This document shows positions 37,401 to 46,702 of a stretch of 64,000 nucleotides of DNA, in pieces (position 1 is the stretch's first letter; every line of letters begins with the position of its first letter). The position numbers and the translations under genes are program-made. The stretch is taken from contig JAJQRF010000002.1 in NCBI GenBank assembly GCA_021228405.1, forward strand, positions 992,001 to 1,056,000, in the 5' to 3' direction. Origin of the DNA: Pyrinomonadaceae bacterium. Lineage in GTDB: Bacteria; Acidobacteriota; Blastocatellia; Pyrinomonadales; Pyrinomonadaceae. The notes under the pieces were generated by a model. It was not told the DNA's origin and did not search any database. It saw only the letters and a list, made by a program, of their open reading frames with translations.

Positions 37401-37927
37401 GAATTTCTACTCCCGGATACGTTGCGGTATCACCGGACTCCAAAGGTGCTAAACGCCTTTCGGCATCTAAGGAATTTCTACCAAATATCGCTCTTTCCCG
37501 AAATTTTGCAGCAGAGTTTGTGCTAAACGCCTTTCGGCATCTAAGGAATTTCTACGTCTTGATGACATCAAGGATATGACGTTGCCTGAATTGTGCTAAA
37601 CGCCTTTCGGCATCTAAGGAATTTCTACGTGAAGCTGGCGGCGTTGGTTTGCTGACACGCGCCGGTGCTAAACGCCTTTCGGCATCTAAGGAATTTCTAC
37701 TTACTTTGTCTGTATTGTCTGATAATATAATACTTGTCCGAGTGCTAAACGCCTTTCGGCATCTAAGGAATTTCTACCCGTTTGAGTGTTTTCCGGCACT
37801 TCCTGTTTGATAACCAGTGCTAAACGCCTTTCGGCATCTAAGGAATTTCTACCTGCAATTTTTCAAAAGAAACTTGCCGTTGCTCAAACGTGTGCTAAAC
37901 GCCTTTCGGCATCTAAGGAATTTCTAC
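31449..37927 (-). CRISPR. CRISPR array, 89 full repeats of 36 bp
   Basis: I counted 89 copies of a 36-bp repeat, apparently identical, with 88 spacers between them (mean 37 bp). Most spacers are 34-41 bp; extremes are 31 bp (31781-31811), 46 bp (35121-35166) and 48 bp (35416-35463). Read on the minus strand, the repeat starts GTAGAAATTCCTTA, carries the hairpin GATGCC-GAAA-GGCGTT, and ends TTTAGCAC, which would become the 8-nt 5' handle of crRNAs after Cas6 cleavage. The cas2-side end (37927) is therefore leader-proximal. The lack of repeat decay suggests an active, well-maintained array. Short open frames inside it (NAFRHLRNFY-type) are repeat translations, not genes. Confidence 0.99.
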
Positions 37928-38202
37928 TGCAGGTATATTAACCATATCTTTTATAACATTTAGAGATACCTTTGCGCGTATCTATCTCAAATCGCAGTTT
38001 TCTTAACGAATTTGTTCTCATAATGTTTTTACCTCCTTTATTAATTTATTGACATTATTGGCTTTATGCCATAATCGGGCACTTTTTGATTTGGCTTTTC
38101 CACTAATTTGTTGTAAATAATACATCTTATATTCAATTGTCAAAGAACTCGTCCGTAACAATCGCAGATGCTTGATTTCCTTCGCGGAGCAAAATTTTTT
38201 AC
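37928..38202 (-). promoter_or_regulatory. CRISPR leader with putative array promoter
   Basis: A 275-bp AT-rich gene-free region lies between cas2 and the first repeat. On the minus strand TTGACA (38143-38138) is a consensus -35. TATTAT (38122-38117) follows at a short 15-base spacing. The rest is AT-rich leader sequence that should contain the adaptation signals next to 37928. Confidence 0.7.
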
Positions 38203-38493
38203 TTATGCGAAATCGAAGGTCTTGTTTTCCTGTGTCCAGGATTCGGGACGATTCAGCGAAACCGTTTTATTTTCACATCTTTCACAGATATTCAGAATCA
38301 ACAGTTTATCATCAATGGACATATCTTTCTCCAATTCCCAACGCAGTTTTTCGACTTCGATTTTCGTCAAGCGACATCGAAAGATCGAATATTGAAGCCG
38401 TCTTCCGTAGCCGTTCAAACGTCTGTAAACTTTCTTCCAACGCTTTTGATCGGTAATATCATATGAGATTACATACCAATTTTTATCAGCCAT
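38203..38493 (-). CDS. cas2: CRISPR adaptation protein Cas2
   Basis: A 96-residue protein from ATG 38493 (MADKNWYVISYDITDQKRW), with AAGGT upstream. The ferredoxin-like Cas2 fold is evident: strand WYVISYDI with the conserved Asp, RLNGYGRRLQYSIFRCRLT and LLILNICERC. It forms the Cas1-Cas2 integrase that inserts new spacers. Cas2 starts 16 bases after the Cas4/Cas1 stop and is the last cas gene before the leader. Longer readings upstream are out of register with Cas2 homology. Confidence 0.95.
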   Translation of the reverse strand: MADKNWYVISYDITDQKRWKKVYRRLNGYGRRLQYSIFRCRLTKIEVEKLRWELEKDMSIDDKLLILNICERCENKTVSLNRPESWTQENKTFDFA

Positions 38494-38509
38494 AATTTTT
38501 ACCTTTTTT

Positions 38510-40210
38510 CTATCGCAAACGCATTCTTGCAAAAAGCCCTTTCGGTTCGAGCTTGGTTTCTGCTGAAGAAAGCTTATCCGTCCATTCTTTTTCGAGCAGA
38601 CGAACTTCGAGTTCCAGATGGCGCGAATAGGAAAGCGAATAGCCGATAACGGGATGCTTCCACCCGTCGGCTTTTCGTCTTTCGTAGATTTGGATAAATT
38701 TTTTGCGTCCTGCATCGGACAGCCAAACCTGTTTTCCGGCGATTTGAAAGTCGGCATCTTCGTCCCATTGTTTGCGGTTTATCGAGCCGATAACGGGCAA
38801 ATCGACGAGCGTGACGCGGAAAATTTCCATCAGATCGAGAGCCAGAGGATGAGCTTGTGAACGCGGCGTGTGATAAAAACCGAGACTCGGGTCAAGCCCG
38901 ACGACCAAAATCGCATTCGTAATATCTTTCAGCAAAAGTGCATAACCATAGGATAAGAGGGCGTTGCAACGGTCTTTCGGCGGGCGGCGGTTTCTACCGT
39001 CGGGTTTCATCGCTTCGCCCGCTTCACCGGAAACGAGATACGGCAGAGCTTTGAAATAATTCGCCCCGACCATTCCTTCAAATCCGCGTAAACTGTCAAT
39101 ACTTTCCGCACGGTTCAACGGTGAAAGCAATTTACGGATATTTGAAATCGATGTTTGAACGTCTTCGATCTCGCGTCCCGTTTCGCGGCTTGCCCGCAAC
39201 AGAAAACCGAGCTGTATTTTTACTTTTGCTTCGACTAATCTTTTGGCTAATTCCAAACAAAAATCCGGGTCGGTCAAGGCTTTATATTGCCTGATTCTTC
39301 TTTGGACAGAGCCTTGTCCGCTCGTCCACGCGCCCATGTAACGTCCGCCGTAACCGACCCAGTGAACTCCTAAATTCCGTTCGGCACACAGACGTAAAGC
39401 CTGCGTCGTGATCTGTGCAAAACCGTGAATCACGACCTGCCCGATTTCCTGCACCGGAAAGACTTGTTTTTCTTCTGTTTCAGGCGACCAGACTTCGAGC
39501 CGGTCGCCTTTGCGTCCGACTTTCGCGCCGCTGGTTAAGATATGGAGAATTTGGCGGTCGTCGATTGCCGGAAATAGTTGGATAGTTTTGTTTTCAGCAA
39601 TTACTCCTTCAGTTTCGACAACGGCTTCAGATAATCTTCCCGCCAGACGTGCTTCTTCCGGCAAACATACCGGAGCAAGCGAACATTTAATGCAAAGCCT
39701 TTCGTTTGAAGCGACCGGCGGACGCTCGATGCTTGTCTGCAATTCCTTTGCCCGTTGAAGATGAAGTTCAAAATCCGTTCGAGCCTTCTCATCTACGGAA
39801 ACGCGAACGGTTACATTGTCAGCGTGATAACGCACACGACCTTCGAGAATCTCTTTTCCTAAATTTTCTTCGACCAGCAAACAATAAGCGATGATCTGCA
39901 AACGGTCGGAAGCCCAAGCTTCGGGTTTGCCATCTGCCGAACGTGCCGATTTTCCGCGTTTATGTTCGTAAGGAATAACATTTCCATCCCGTTTGCGAAT
40001 GCAGTCAACCTTTCCGATCAAACCGTAAGTTTCCGATTCAAAACTCAGATTAAAAACTTCGTCCGCTTCATCGCGCTCGATTTCGACGTGCAAAGTCCGC
40101 CCGGCATAAACCCTTTCATCCGCCAACCGCACGCGCTCAACCTCTTCCAAAAAAAACAACCGCTCGCAATACGCCAAAGCATGGAGCGAATGCACACTCA
40201 AACAACCCAT
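38510..40210 (-). CDS. Cas4-Cas1 fusion (spacer selection and integration)
   Basis: A 566-residue fusion preceded by an excellent GGAGG site. Residues 1-190 are Cas4, a RecB-like nuclease with a Fe-S cluster: Cys15 (AYCERLFF), Asp69 (GKVDC), Glu82 and Lys84 (YEHKRGK), and Cys173/176/182. Residues 205-566 are Cas1, with metal ligands Glu376 (LRGFEGMVGANYF), His445 (GFYHTPRSQ) and Asp457 (ALDLMEIFR). Cas4 trims prespacers and checks the PAM, and Cas1 with Cas2 integrates them. Such fusions are known from I-G and Dev/MYXAN-like type I loci. Confidence 0.96.
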   Translation of the reverse strand: MGCLSVHSLHALAYCERLFFLEEVERVRLADERVYAGRTLHVEIERDEADEVFNLSFESETYGLIGKVDCIRKRDGNVIPYEHKRGKSARSADGKPEAWASDRLQIIAYCLLVEENLGKEILEGRVRYHADNVTVRVSVDEKARTDFELHLQRAKELQTSIERPPVASNERLCIKCSLAPVCLPEEARLAGRLSEAVVETEGVIAENKTIQLFPAIDDRQILHILTSGAKVGRKGDRLEVWSPETEEKQVFPVQEIGQVVIHGFAQITTQALRLCAERNLGVHWVGYGGRYMGAWTSGQGSVQRRIRQYKALTDPDFCLELAKRLVEAKVKIQLGFLLRASRETGREIEDVQTSISNIRKLLSPLNRAESIDSLRGFEGMVGANYFKALPYLVSGEAGEAMKPDGRNRRPPKDRCNALLSYGYALLLKDITNAILVVGLDPSLGFYHTPRSQAHPLALDLMEIFRVTLVDLPVIGSINRKQWDEDADFQIAGKQVWLSDAGRKKFIQIYERRKADGWKHPVIGYSLSYSRHLELEVRLLEKEWTDKLSSAETKLEPKGLFARMRLR

Positions 40211-40226
40211 CCGATTTCCTCCTTAT

Positions 40227-40262
40227 TTAATAATCGCCCGAAGGCATCAAAGGAGTTTCCGA
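40227..40262 (-). repeat. solitary CRISPR-repeat-like hairpin inside the cas operon
   Basis: On the minus strand this 36-base segment aligns with the array repeat without gaps. It keeps GGAAA, TCCTT, GATGCC and GGCG, but has a TTCG tetraloop instead of GAAA and GGCGATT instead of GGCGTTT. It fills most of the 57-base gap between cas5 and the Cas4/Cas1 gene and is transcribed with them. If Cas6 recognises it, cleavage would free the Cas4/Cas1 message with a short leader and its ribosome-binding site. Confidence 0.7.
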
Positions 40263-40267
40263 GAAAA

Positions 40268-40954
40268 TTAATCGAATAAGTTCGCTTGCGTTTTATTGAT
40301 TTGTCCGATTATCGGCAAAATCGGATTGCGTTTGATTTTCGTCCACGCTCTTTCTGGAATTGATTGATTCAACTCAACTTCCTGCAAACTATATTGTCCC
40401 CAAGTTGTGCTTGAACCGACGTGATCTGCCCAAATCGGGAGCGACAAATCTCCATCATCGTCATTCAAAAGAAATTGACAAACGTCTTCGGGAATTTCTT
40501 TCAAAAGTTTTACTTCGTCAACTAAATATGTGCTTTCACCTAAGCAAAGTCCGCCGAAACGATTTACGATCGAAGGATTTTCAAAGCTCATTTGAATTCG
40601 TTTAGTCAGAGAATTTTTTGCCGTTTCTTCATCACGAATCCAAAATGCCAAACGAACACTCGTCAGCAATTCTTGAAAATCAGGTCGCCGATTTTCGCTT
40701 AAACCTAAACCACTATGTTTATTTTTAACTCGCCAAAGCGTTCGCAAAATAACTGAATACTCTGGCTCTGATAGAAGTGCGATGGCGATTTCTGCTCCTT
40801 CGTAAACACGCCGATTTACCTCGCCGATCATTGAAAGTAACATTCCATATACAGTTGCTGGCGGAGGAATTGGAAAAGTTTCAAAATATTCTCTCGCTCG
40901 CGGAACTCTGAAACTCGCCACCGGAACTGAAACATAAAGTCCGATAGTTTCCAT
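40268..40954 (-). CDS. cas5: Cascade subunit Cas5 (DevS-like)
   Basis: A 228-residue RAMP protein. Its N-terminus (LYVSVPVASFRVPRAREYFE TFPIPPPATVYGMLLSMIGE, split here for length) is the Cas5 signature with the Pro-rich PPATVYG loop that enters the crRNA 5' handle site. FGGLCLGESTYLVDEV lies in the second half. Cas5 caps the 5' handle of the crRNA in the effector complex. It follows cas7 with a 2-base gap. The pattern fits the Myxococcus DevS group; no endonuclease residues typical of Cas5d are apparent. Confidence 0.9.
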   Translation of the reverse strand: METIGLYVSVPVASFRVPRAREYFETFPIPPPATVYGMLLSMIGEVNRRVYEGAEIAIALLSEPEYSVILRTLWRVKNKHSGLGLSENRRPDFQELLTSVRLAFWIRDEETAKNSLTKRIQMSFENPSIVNRFGGLCLGESTYLVDEVKLLKEIPEDVCQFLLNDDDGDLSLPIWADHVGSSTTWGQYSLQEVELNQSIPERAWTKIKRNPILPIIGQINKTQANLFD

Positions 40955-40956
40955 CT

Positions 40957-42006
40957 TTATACTCCTAAATCAGATTGAATTTTGGCTTTCAAAATATTTG
41001 CCGCCGCTTTTACGCCTTCGTGCAAGGAAGCTCCGTTTAACAACTCTTTATCGGAACCTGAAAGAGTATTCACTACATTTCCGCCGATAAATAATTCATT
41101 TGCCGAAATATCGCCGCTTTTTACTTTTTCCAAAACTGCATCGAACGAAAGATTCGCTTCAGAATCCATTTCAAAACCGTAAAGCATTCGCGGTGCGAAA
41201 TCGTCAGTCCAACGAAAAACAACTGAATCGGGAGCAAAATCGAACAGAAAACGACTTTGGTTTCCTGCAACTTCCGCCAAATTAACGACCGCATCGATTA
41301 CATCCAAAACGCGCGCTTTTTCCCGCAAAGATTCAGGCGTGAGTGCGATACCGTATTGATAGCGCGTCGCGTGAACTTCCGTTCCATATAGACTCGTATT
41401 TGATTTGGTGCCGCTTTTGGCATTAAAGGTAATATCTCCGGCGAACGGCAAAAGTGAAATCGCCCGCGTAACTTCCAACGCGCCTTTACGCTTGTCGGCT
41501 TTGCCCTGCGACTTTATTTTAATTTTTCTCTCCAACTCTTTGGATTCTTCTTTCAAAGATTTTCCGTATTCTTCCTTTTGGTCTTCTTTTGAAAGTGCTT
41601 TGAATTCGTCGTCGAGCTTTTTCTTGTCGCTTTTCAAACTGTCCAGTTCATCGTTTCCGTCCGTGCTGGCGGCTTCGGCAAGCATAAAGCCCATCACATC
41701 ATCATCAATAAACGTCGGCAGTTGATTGTCCGTTTCTTCATTGCTCGTCCAAGGCTTCCAAGTTTGGTCTTGCCAGTTATGCTCGCCTGTTTCATCATTC
41801 CAACGACGATTGACCGAATTATCACCACCTTTCTTTTGCCAGTAATAACGGAAAGCCCAACGAATTGCTTCTGCCGAAACTGTGGTATGAACCTCATTTT
41901 TCCACAAGATTTTTTGCAGAGTTGTGATATTACCTTCATTTTCACCGCGATTGTTGGCGGCTGTGCCGTAAGGCGTAACAATTAATCCGAATAAGTGTTT
42001 GCTCAT
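40957..42006 (-). CDS. cas7: Cascade backbone subunit Cas7 (DevR-like)
   Basis: A 349-residue Cas7-family RAMP that polymerises along the crRNA. The start [20 protein letters not shown] and the [30 protein letters not shown] stretch (given in two parts) are typical of the Cst2/DevR group. [20 protein letters not shown] and [18 protein letters not shown] are also diagnostic. A charged Lys/Glu insertion (about residues 120-170) forms the variable thumb region. It overlaps cas8 by 4 bases (ATGA type). Confidence 0.92.
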   Translation of the reverse strand: MSKHLFGLIVTPYGTAANNRGENEGNITTLQKILWKNEVHTTVSAEAIRWAFRYYWQKKGGDNSVNRRWNDETGEHNWQDQTWKPWTSNEETDNQLPTFIDDDVMGFMLAEAASTDGNDELDSLKSDKKKLDDEFKALSKEDQKEEYGKSLKEESKELERKIKIKSQGKADKRKGALEVTRAISLLPFAGDITFNAKSGTKSNTSLYGTEVHATRYQYGIALTPESLREKARVLDVIDAVVNLAEVAGNQSRFLFDFAPDSVVFRWTDDFAPRMLYGFEMDSEANLSFDAVLEKVKSGDISANELFIGGNVVNTLSGSDKELLNGASLHEGVKAAANILKAKIQSDLGV

Positions 42007-43601
42007 AATTCATCTTCTCCTTCAATTTCTATTTCAGTATTAAGTAATTGGTTTTCCTCTTTGTTTTGTGGTTGATAACTAACTAATGCCAATAATGCTA
42101 GGTCTTTAGCTTTACGCCATTGTTTTTCGCTAAAAAGAGGTAAAACTTTTATCAGCCCATCCCCTTGTAAAAGTTTATTTGACCCACCACGCGACCAGAA
42201 ATCTACAACGTTTTCACGCAGTGTTTCGGCATTTTTGCAACGAGCATAAGAAGATCGTAGTTTTTCTCGTTCTTTTTTGATTAACTTAAAGAATCCATCA
42301 TCTCCAAGCTTTTCTTCGTCTGCCCGTTTTCTCAACTTCCGTAATCTGCTCTGCCAACTTTTATGACAGATTTGTATAAATAGCTTTACATTTTCATCTT
42401 CATACTCTGCTTCATTAACCATTTGTCCTAACTCCTTTTGTTCATAATAAAGTTGTTCACGGGTTTCTCGGTTTGCCAGAAACTCCGAAATATTGTGATA
42501 CCAAGATTTGTTGTTGGCGATGTTGTCGGCAATCATCTCGCGTCCGCAGAATGTTGTTACAAAGAAATGTTCGGGTTCTTTGATGACATCGTTTCTGTCG
42601 CGTTTTTCTTTAACCTGCTGCCACTTATTTTTAAATATTTCAAAGGCTTTGTGGTAGTTTTCAAAACCTTTTAATTTGCCTGAAATGACCGTTCGCGTCG
42701 AAGTTCGGCTTTTTTGCTTTTCGTTCCAACCGACAATGCCGAAGGTGATAATCCGGCAAAGAAAGTTTTCACGCATTCGTCTGGCAAATTCATTACTTGA
42801 TGAATTTGCTTCGAGAGCAATCAACATTCGCAAAGCCGCATCCGAAGAACTGCTCGCCGTTAAATCAATTACACCTTGCGAAGCAATTACTTGGCGAACT
42901 TCGGCATAAGCTTCCAAGTCTTTTATTTCGGGAATCAGTAAAGCAAGTCGAGATTTTCGCCCTTTAGCTTTTGAGCGAATCAAATAGTAAATCACTCCGA
43001 CAGGTGCGAAAAGTAAAGTAAAAGCAAGATTTAATGATTCGTTTAAGGTCGTTTGGGCATGGGCAACGTGCCTTTGACTTGCTCCCGGATAAAGCCAACC
43101 CGCTACATTCAAATCAGTTTTGAAGTTTCCGTTTTTATCAATAAAATCGGTCGTTGTTTCGTGTTGTCTGATTTTCTTAATCGGTGCAAAATCTTTGATA
43201 AAGATAGACTTTTCACTATCTTGGTCAAGTTTATACATCAATGTTCTTTTATTGCCGGTCGGACGATGCGGACCAAACTGCAAAAAACTATTGAGTAAGC
43301 CTTGATAAAGAAAATGCTTTTGTTCAAGAGTCATTTCTTGTCGCGGCTCAAGTCCCGATAAACGAATAAAGCCTTCTTCATCAACCCTAAAAGATTCTTT
43401 GACGAGTTTTTCAAAAGCATTTTTCGGGGTTTCATCCGTCCAATTCAAAACTATTTGTTTTTTTTCGAGTTTCCACTCCAAACCTTCGATCTCAACCTCA
43501 TTTTTATTAAAGGCTCTCAGCGTCATATAAAGTCCCGCCAAGCCTGCTTTATGCAAACTCGTCATTCCGGGAGAGTTTAATTTGAGTATCATTTCTGCCA
43601 T
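42003..43601 (-). CDS. cas8: Cascade large subunit Cas8 (Cmx8/DevT-like)
   Basis: The start is set at ATG 43601, with GAGGTG just upstream, inside the end of cas3. The 532-residue protein starts [30 protein letters not shown] (two parts), a phrase seen in MYXAN-type Cas8 proteins. It includes [19 protein letters not shown] and a [20 protein letters not shown] segment. Cas8 recognises the PAM and recruits Cas3. The sequence is much diverged from other Cas8 types, so the assignment relies on these phrases and on position between cas3 and cas7. Confidence 0.82.
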   Translation of the reverse strand: MAEMILKLNSPGMTSLHKAGLAGLYMTLRAFNKNEVEIEGLEWKLEKKQIVLNWTDETPKNAFEKLVKESFRVDEEGFIRLSGLEPRQEMTLEQKHFLYQGLLNSFLQFGPHRPTGNKRTLMYKLDQDSEKSIFIKDFAPIKKIRQHETTTDFIDKNGNFKTDLNVAGWLYPGASQRHVAHAQTTLNESLNLAFTLLFAPVGVIYYLIRSKAKGRKSRLALLIPEIKDLEAYAEVRQVIASQGVIDLTASSSSDAALRMLIALEANSSSNEFARRMRENFLCRIITFGIVGWNEKQKSRTSTRTVISGKLKGFENYHKAFEIFKNKWQQVKEKRDRNDVIKEPEHFFVTTFCGREMIADNIANNKSWYHNISEFLANRETREQLYYEQKELGQMVNEAEYEDENVKLFIQICHKSWQSRLRKLRKRADEEKLGDDGFFKLIKKEREKLRSSYARCKNAETLRENVVDFWSRGGSNKLLQGDGLIKVLPLFSEKQWRKAKDLALLALVSYQPQNKEENQLLNTEIEIEGEDEL

Positions 43602-45859
43602 TCTGCACCTCTGTTTTTGCAATAAGCAATTGTATTTGGCGGAGCAATCAAATTGCCTTTTAATTCACCCCAACCCTTCATTTTTTTGCTATATGTCATT
43701 GGAATTGCCTTATTAATGATTTGTTTTCGGTCTTTCAAACAGACTTTTTTGTCTTCTTCCATGATTACCGATACCGAAACATTCGGGTTCCGAATTTCTT
43801 GAGGTTCAGCAAACCAACCTTTATCAAGCCAGTTTGTTTGTAAAGATTTTTTATTCAACTTTTCATCATCAATGACCGGTAATCTTTGAAAATATTCGGC
43901 TAAATCCGCTTGGCTCAATGAACGCTGTAAACCGATCAGTTCATCAAGCCATTTCACCGCGTTTTCAATTTCAGTTTTTTTGTATGGCAAAAATTTGTCT
44001 TCCTCAAGCGTTAAGAAATAAGCTGTTCGCGGAGTTCCGCGATTATCCGAATTGATTCGGCGATTCAATCTGCCTAGCCTTTGAATCAATGACGGCACAG
44101 GAGCGATTTCACTAATCAAAATATCTGCGTCCAAGTCCAAAGACATTTCGGCAACCTGAGTTGTTACGGCAATCATTGACTGATCTAAATCGAAACCATC
44201 AATTACGTCACGATGCCGTTGTTTGCGGTCTTCGTATTTGAAACGGCTGTGATAGGTTTGAACTGATAAATTGGCTTCTTTCAATTTGTCGAAAACTTCT
44301 TGAGTTCGGGAAACCGTATTGCAAATCCAGAGAATTTTTAGATTTTCTTTTTTTGCTCTTTCCGCAATCTCAAACGCATTTTTTCTATCAGTTAGCTTTT
44401 GAAATTTATAGCGTGGCAATTCTTCAAGTTCTTTCGGAGTTTGAATTTGCTCAATGCCTTCGATGTGTTTCAGCAAAAACTCTTTTCGTTCTTTCGGCAA
44501 AGAAGCCGTCATTAATAAAAAATGAGTGTTAGGCAAAGCCTTGATGAGTGCGATAACTGCCGCAAACATTCGATCGTCGTAAGCGTGAAGTTCGTCAAAA
44601 ACAAATGAAGCGGTCAAAATTGCCGGCGAATTATACCAACCACGCCGATTGTTTCTAACCAACGATAAAACCGTATCTGCCGTGCAAACAACAACTTGCG
44701 GAAACCACATATTCAGCGATTCGACACGAATTTGTTTTTCTTCACTTTCTTCATCGGCAACCTCAAAAGTTTTCTCAATATCAATGGGTGAACGCGAATG
44801 AATAAGATTCGCTTCAACCTTACTATCCGCAATATAACCGAGAAAGCCTTCGGTTGCTGTTCCGGTTGTCGGGTAACAGAAAAACAACTTCCTTCCGACT
44901 GCGTGTTTTTCCGCCCAAGCGTAAGCTGATATTGTCTTTCCCGTTCCGCAACCTGCTTCGACCAAAGTTACTTTTGCCTTCGAGTTGCCGACAGCTTTTT
45001 GAAAGTTCCGAAGTTCGTTTCCATTCAAGCGAACTTTAACAACTTCACGCATTTGTTCTGCTGTCAAAAATTGACTTTCAGCGAGATTTGTTTCAATCCA
45101 CTCACGAATCTGTTTAGTTTTTTCAGGCAATGCACTGCCCGCAACATCAGCGGCTGAAGTTAAAGCTTTCAACACTGCCGTAAAACGCCACCAATCACGA
45201 TGATCTTCCAACTTGTCCCGAAAATCATTACTTGAAAATTGAAAGTCAATGCGTTTCTCATTTAATAAAACTTTGTTCAAATCAAATTCAACTTCTTTGC
45301 TAACTTGACCATTAAAAAGAGTTTGCAGGTTTTTGTGGGTCAAAAAAGTTTCTACCTTTTGTCCGCATCCGCCATCACGCAAGGCAATCGAACCCTTGTT
45401 CCATTCTTCGTCCAATTTCCGATGATGACCGCCAACCGCGGCAATCACGCACTCCAGCAATTCTTCTGCATCATCATATTTGTCACCATCAGACAAAAGA
45501 TTTAATGCCCAAGTTCGCACTTCGCCTTCTTCGGCAAGCAACAAGGCACTCAAAAGCTCGTGGCGAATTGGTTGCAGTTTCGGCGAGAGTTTTGGTTTCC
45601 CTTGAATCATTCTTTGAAAACCATCGTTGGCTTTGCCAATATCATGGCACAAACACGCGGCGGACAATCCTCTTTTTAATCTTGAAAGCCACACTTCGTT
45701 GTTCAAACCGATGTTTTCTAAAATCTTTTCGCCAACCATTTCAAAAATAGTTTCACCAGCACTTTTTACATATCTTAAATGAGTGTGCAAAAGCGCGTAA
45801 GGCGGGATTTTTCCGCTAGATTCATCAAAACTTTTTGCCAAAAGTATTTCAAATTTCAT
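43589..45859 (-). CDS. cas3: Cas3 HD nuclease-helicase
   Basis: The start is ATG 45859 (MKFEILLAKS), 5 bases after GAGG; it overlaps cas6 by 11 bases. The 756-residue protein carries an N-terminal HD domain (His72-Asp73 in CLCHDIGKANDGFQ, RHELLSA, AVGGHH). An SF2 helicase follows: Walker A AGCGTGKT (302-309), DELH box (422-425), TASLP, and motif VI QRLGRLNRR. It degrades the non-target strand after Cascade binding. All motifs are intact, so it should be functional. Confidence 0.95.
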   Translation of the reverse strand: MKFEILLAKSFDESSGKIPPYALLHTHLRYVKSAGETIFEMVGEKILENIGLNNEVWLSRLKRGLSAACLCHDIGKANDGFQRMIQGKPKLSPKLQPIRHELLSALLLAEEGEVRTWALNLLSDGDKYDDAEELLECVIAAVGGHHRKLDEEWNKGSIALRDGGCGQKVETFLTHKNLQTLFNGQVSKEVEFDLNKVLLNEKRIDFQFSSNDFRDKLEDHRDWWRFTAVLKALTSAADVAGSALPEKTKQIREWIETNLAESQFLTAEQMREVVKVRLNGNELRNFQKAVGNSKAKVTLVEAGCGTGKTISAYAWAEKHAVGRKLFFCYPTTGTATEGFLGYIADSKVEANLIHSRSPIDIEKTFEVADEESEEKQIRVESLNMWFPQVVVCTADTVLSLVRNNRRGWYNSPAILTASFVFDELHAYDDRMFAAVIALIKALPNTHFLLMTASLPKERKEFLLKHIEGIEQIQTPKELEELPRYKFQKLTDRKNAFEIAERAKKENLKILWICNTVSRTQEVFDKLKEANLSVQTYHSRFKYEDRKQRHRDVIDGFDLDQSMIAVTTQVAEMSLDLDADILISEIAPVPSLIQRLGRLNRRINSDNRGTPRTAYFLTLEEDKFLPYKKTEIENAVKWLDELIGLQRSLSQADLAEYFQRLPVIDDEKLNKKSLQTNWLDKGWFAEPQEIRNPNVSVSVIMEEDKKVCLKDRKQIINKAIPMTYSKKMKGWGELKGNLIAPPNTIAYCKNRGAEWQK

Positions 45860-46526
45860 CATTACCTCTTGCAGAATCAGCAGGTTTGCGAATCGGATTG
45901 AACAAACCACAGCCCATTGTTCTTCTGCCGCCTAAGCCTTCGGATTGGAGTTTGAGTGAGTCTTCGTCGGTCAGATCGCGGGCGATGAGTGAGAAGCCGA
46001 CGACTTTTTTGCCTTTGATGGTGATGATGCGGCGGTGGCGACTGCGATTTTCTTTCGGAATTTCAAGTTTTGCCTTGATTTGCAGCTTTTCCGCGAGATC
46101 CCGGTTTGCCGTTTCGAGAAATTTTTCGACCGACAAGGAATTTTTGAAAGTTACAATGCGGGCATAAAGTGCCGACGCGGGTTGGATCGGTCGAGCGTTG
46201 GCGATTCCGAGACGAATTTTGTTTCCGTCAATATCGAGTTGTTTGCCGGACAAGTTCATAACTTCACCGAATTTGTCCGCCGGAATCCGCAGACGCAAAT
46301 TTGCGCCGCGAACCGGTAAGGCAATTATGCCCTTATCAAACGGAACCCCGTTGATTAACTCGATGCCGAGCCATTTTTCATCGTCGGGTAAATTATGAAG
46401 TTCGGGCTTGAGTTGGCTGATTGCCGAATACAGTAAATAACCGTGATCGGCAAGCAGTTGTTTCCCGATGATCGGAAATTGAACGATGATTTTTGGAATC
46501 GGATTTTTTATAGTATTTGTTTCCAT
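45849..46526 (-). CDS. cas6: crRNA-processing endoribonuclease Cas6 (Cmx6-like)
   Basis: A 225-residue RAMP protein and the first gene of the cas operon, with AAGGAA before its ATG. The C-terminal glycine-rich loop GLGGRRTMGCGLFNPIR is the Cas6 hallmark that grips the repeat hairpin. A His near the N-terminus (LLADHGYLLY) is a candidate general base. It would cut at the base of the GATGCC-GAAA-GGCGTT hairpin, leaving the TTTAGCAC handle. Length and position agree with the Cmx6 type of Myxococcus-like loci. Confidence 0.9.
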   Translation of the reverse strand: METNTIKNPIPKIIVQFPIIGKQLLADHGYLLYSAISQLKPELHNLPDDEKWLGIELINGVPFDKGIIALPVRGANLRLRIPADKFGEVMNLSGKQLDIDGNKIRLGIANARPIQPASALYARIVTFKNSLSVEKFLETANRDLAEKLQIKAKLEIPKENRSRHRRIITIKGKKVVGFSLIARDLTDEDSLKLQSEGLGGRRTMGCGLFNPIRKPADSARGNDEI

Positions 46527-46572
46527 AATGTTCCTTAACCATTTTATTTTGGTCTAATAATTAAAGAAAATG

Positions 46573-46594
46573 TGTATCATCTCATTATAAAAGG
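46573..46594 (-). promoter_or_regulatory. putative cas operon promoter (-10) overlapping a pseudo-spacer match
   Basis: On the minus strand a consensus TATAAT occupies 46589-46584, about 58 bases upstream of the cas6 ATG; the -35 is poor. On the plus strand, TGTATCAT at 46573-46580 agrees with the first eight bases of the pseudo-spacer at 46738 except position 6. Over 22 positions 15 agree (mismatches 6, 9, 12, 15, 18, 20, 21). Confidence 0.55.
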
Positions 46595-46619
46595 CTTTAC
46601 AATCGAATCGAATTTCTTT

Positions 46620-46634
46620 AATTTCATTTTAAGC
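46620..46634. repeat. copy of the AATTTCATTTTATGC-like motif
   Basis: AATTTCATTTTAAGC differs by one base from the copy at 53226-53240. It lies in the cas6-herA intergenic region between the putative cas promoter and the mini-CRISPR. Confidence 0.5.
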
Positions 46635-46635
46635 G

Positions 46636-46702
46636 TTGAAAATCTTTCAGATTTCGCCGGTAAAATTTTGAGAGGAGGGAGAAGTATTCAAACTGTTCTC
46701 CC
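46636..46702 (+). promoter_or_regulatory. possible promoter of the mini-CRISPR
   Basis: TTGAAA (46636-46641) and TAAAAT (46661-46666) form an imperfect promoter with a long 19-base spacer. An inverted repeat GGGAGAA / TTCTCCC (46677-46683, 46696-46702) sits between it and the first pseudo-repeat. Confidence 0.35.

Noticed and set aside
31449..37927. Open frames of 60-126 codons across the array, all containing NAFRHLRNFY or AKRLSASKEFL
   Set aside because: They are translations of the 36-bp CRISPR repeat in different frames, with no start signals and no independent coding pattern.
31449..37927. Type V (Cas12a) array, because the plus-strand repeat ends in AATTTCTAC
   Set aside because: No Cas12 gene is present, the repeat lacks the rest of the Cas12a handle, and the GATGCC-GAAA-GGCGTT hairpin plus TTTAGCAC end on the other strand fits Cas6-processed type I repeats.
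38041..38160. tracrRNA-like anti-repeat in the leader
   Set aside because: No stretch complementary to the repeat beyond a few bases was seen, and type I systems do not need one.
38494..38757. N-terminal extension of cas2
   Set aside because: The extra 88 codons overlap the Cas4/Cas1 gene out of frame; Cas2 homology starts at MADKNWYV with its own ribosome-binding site.
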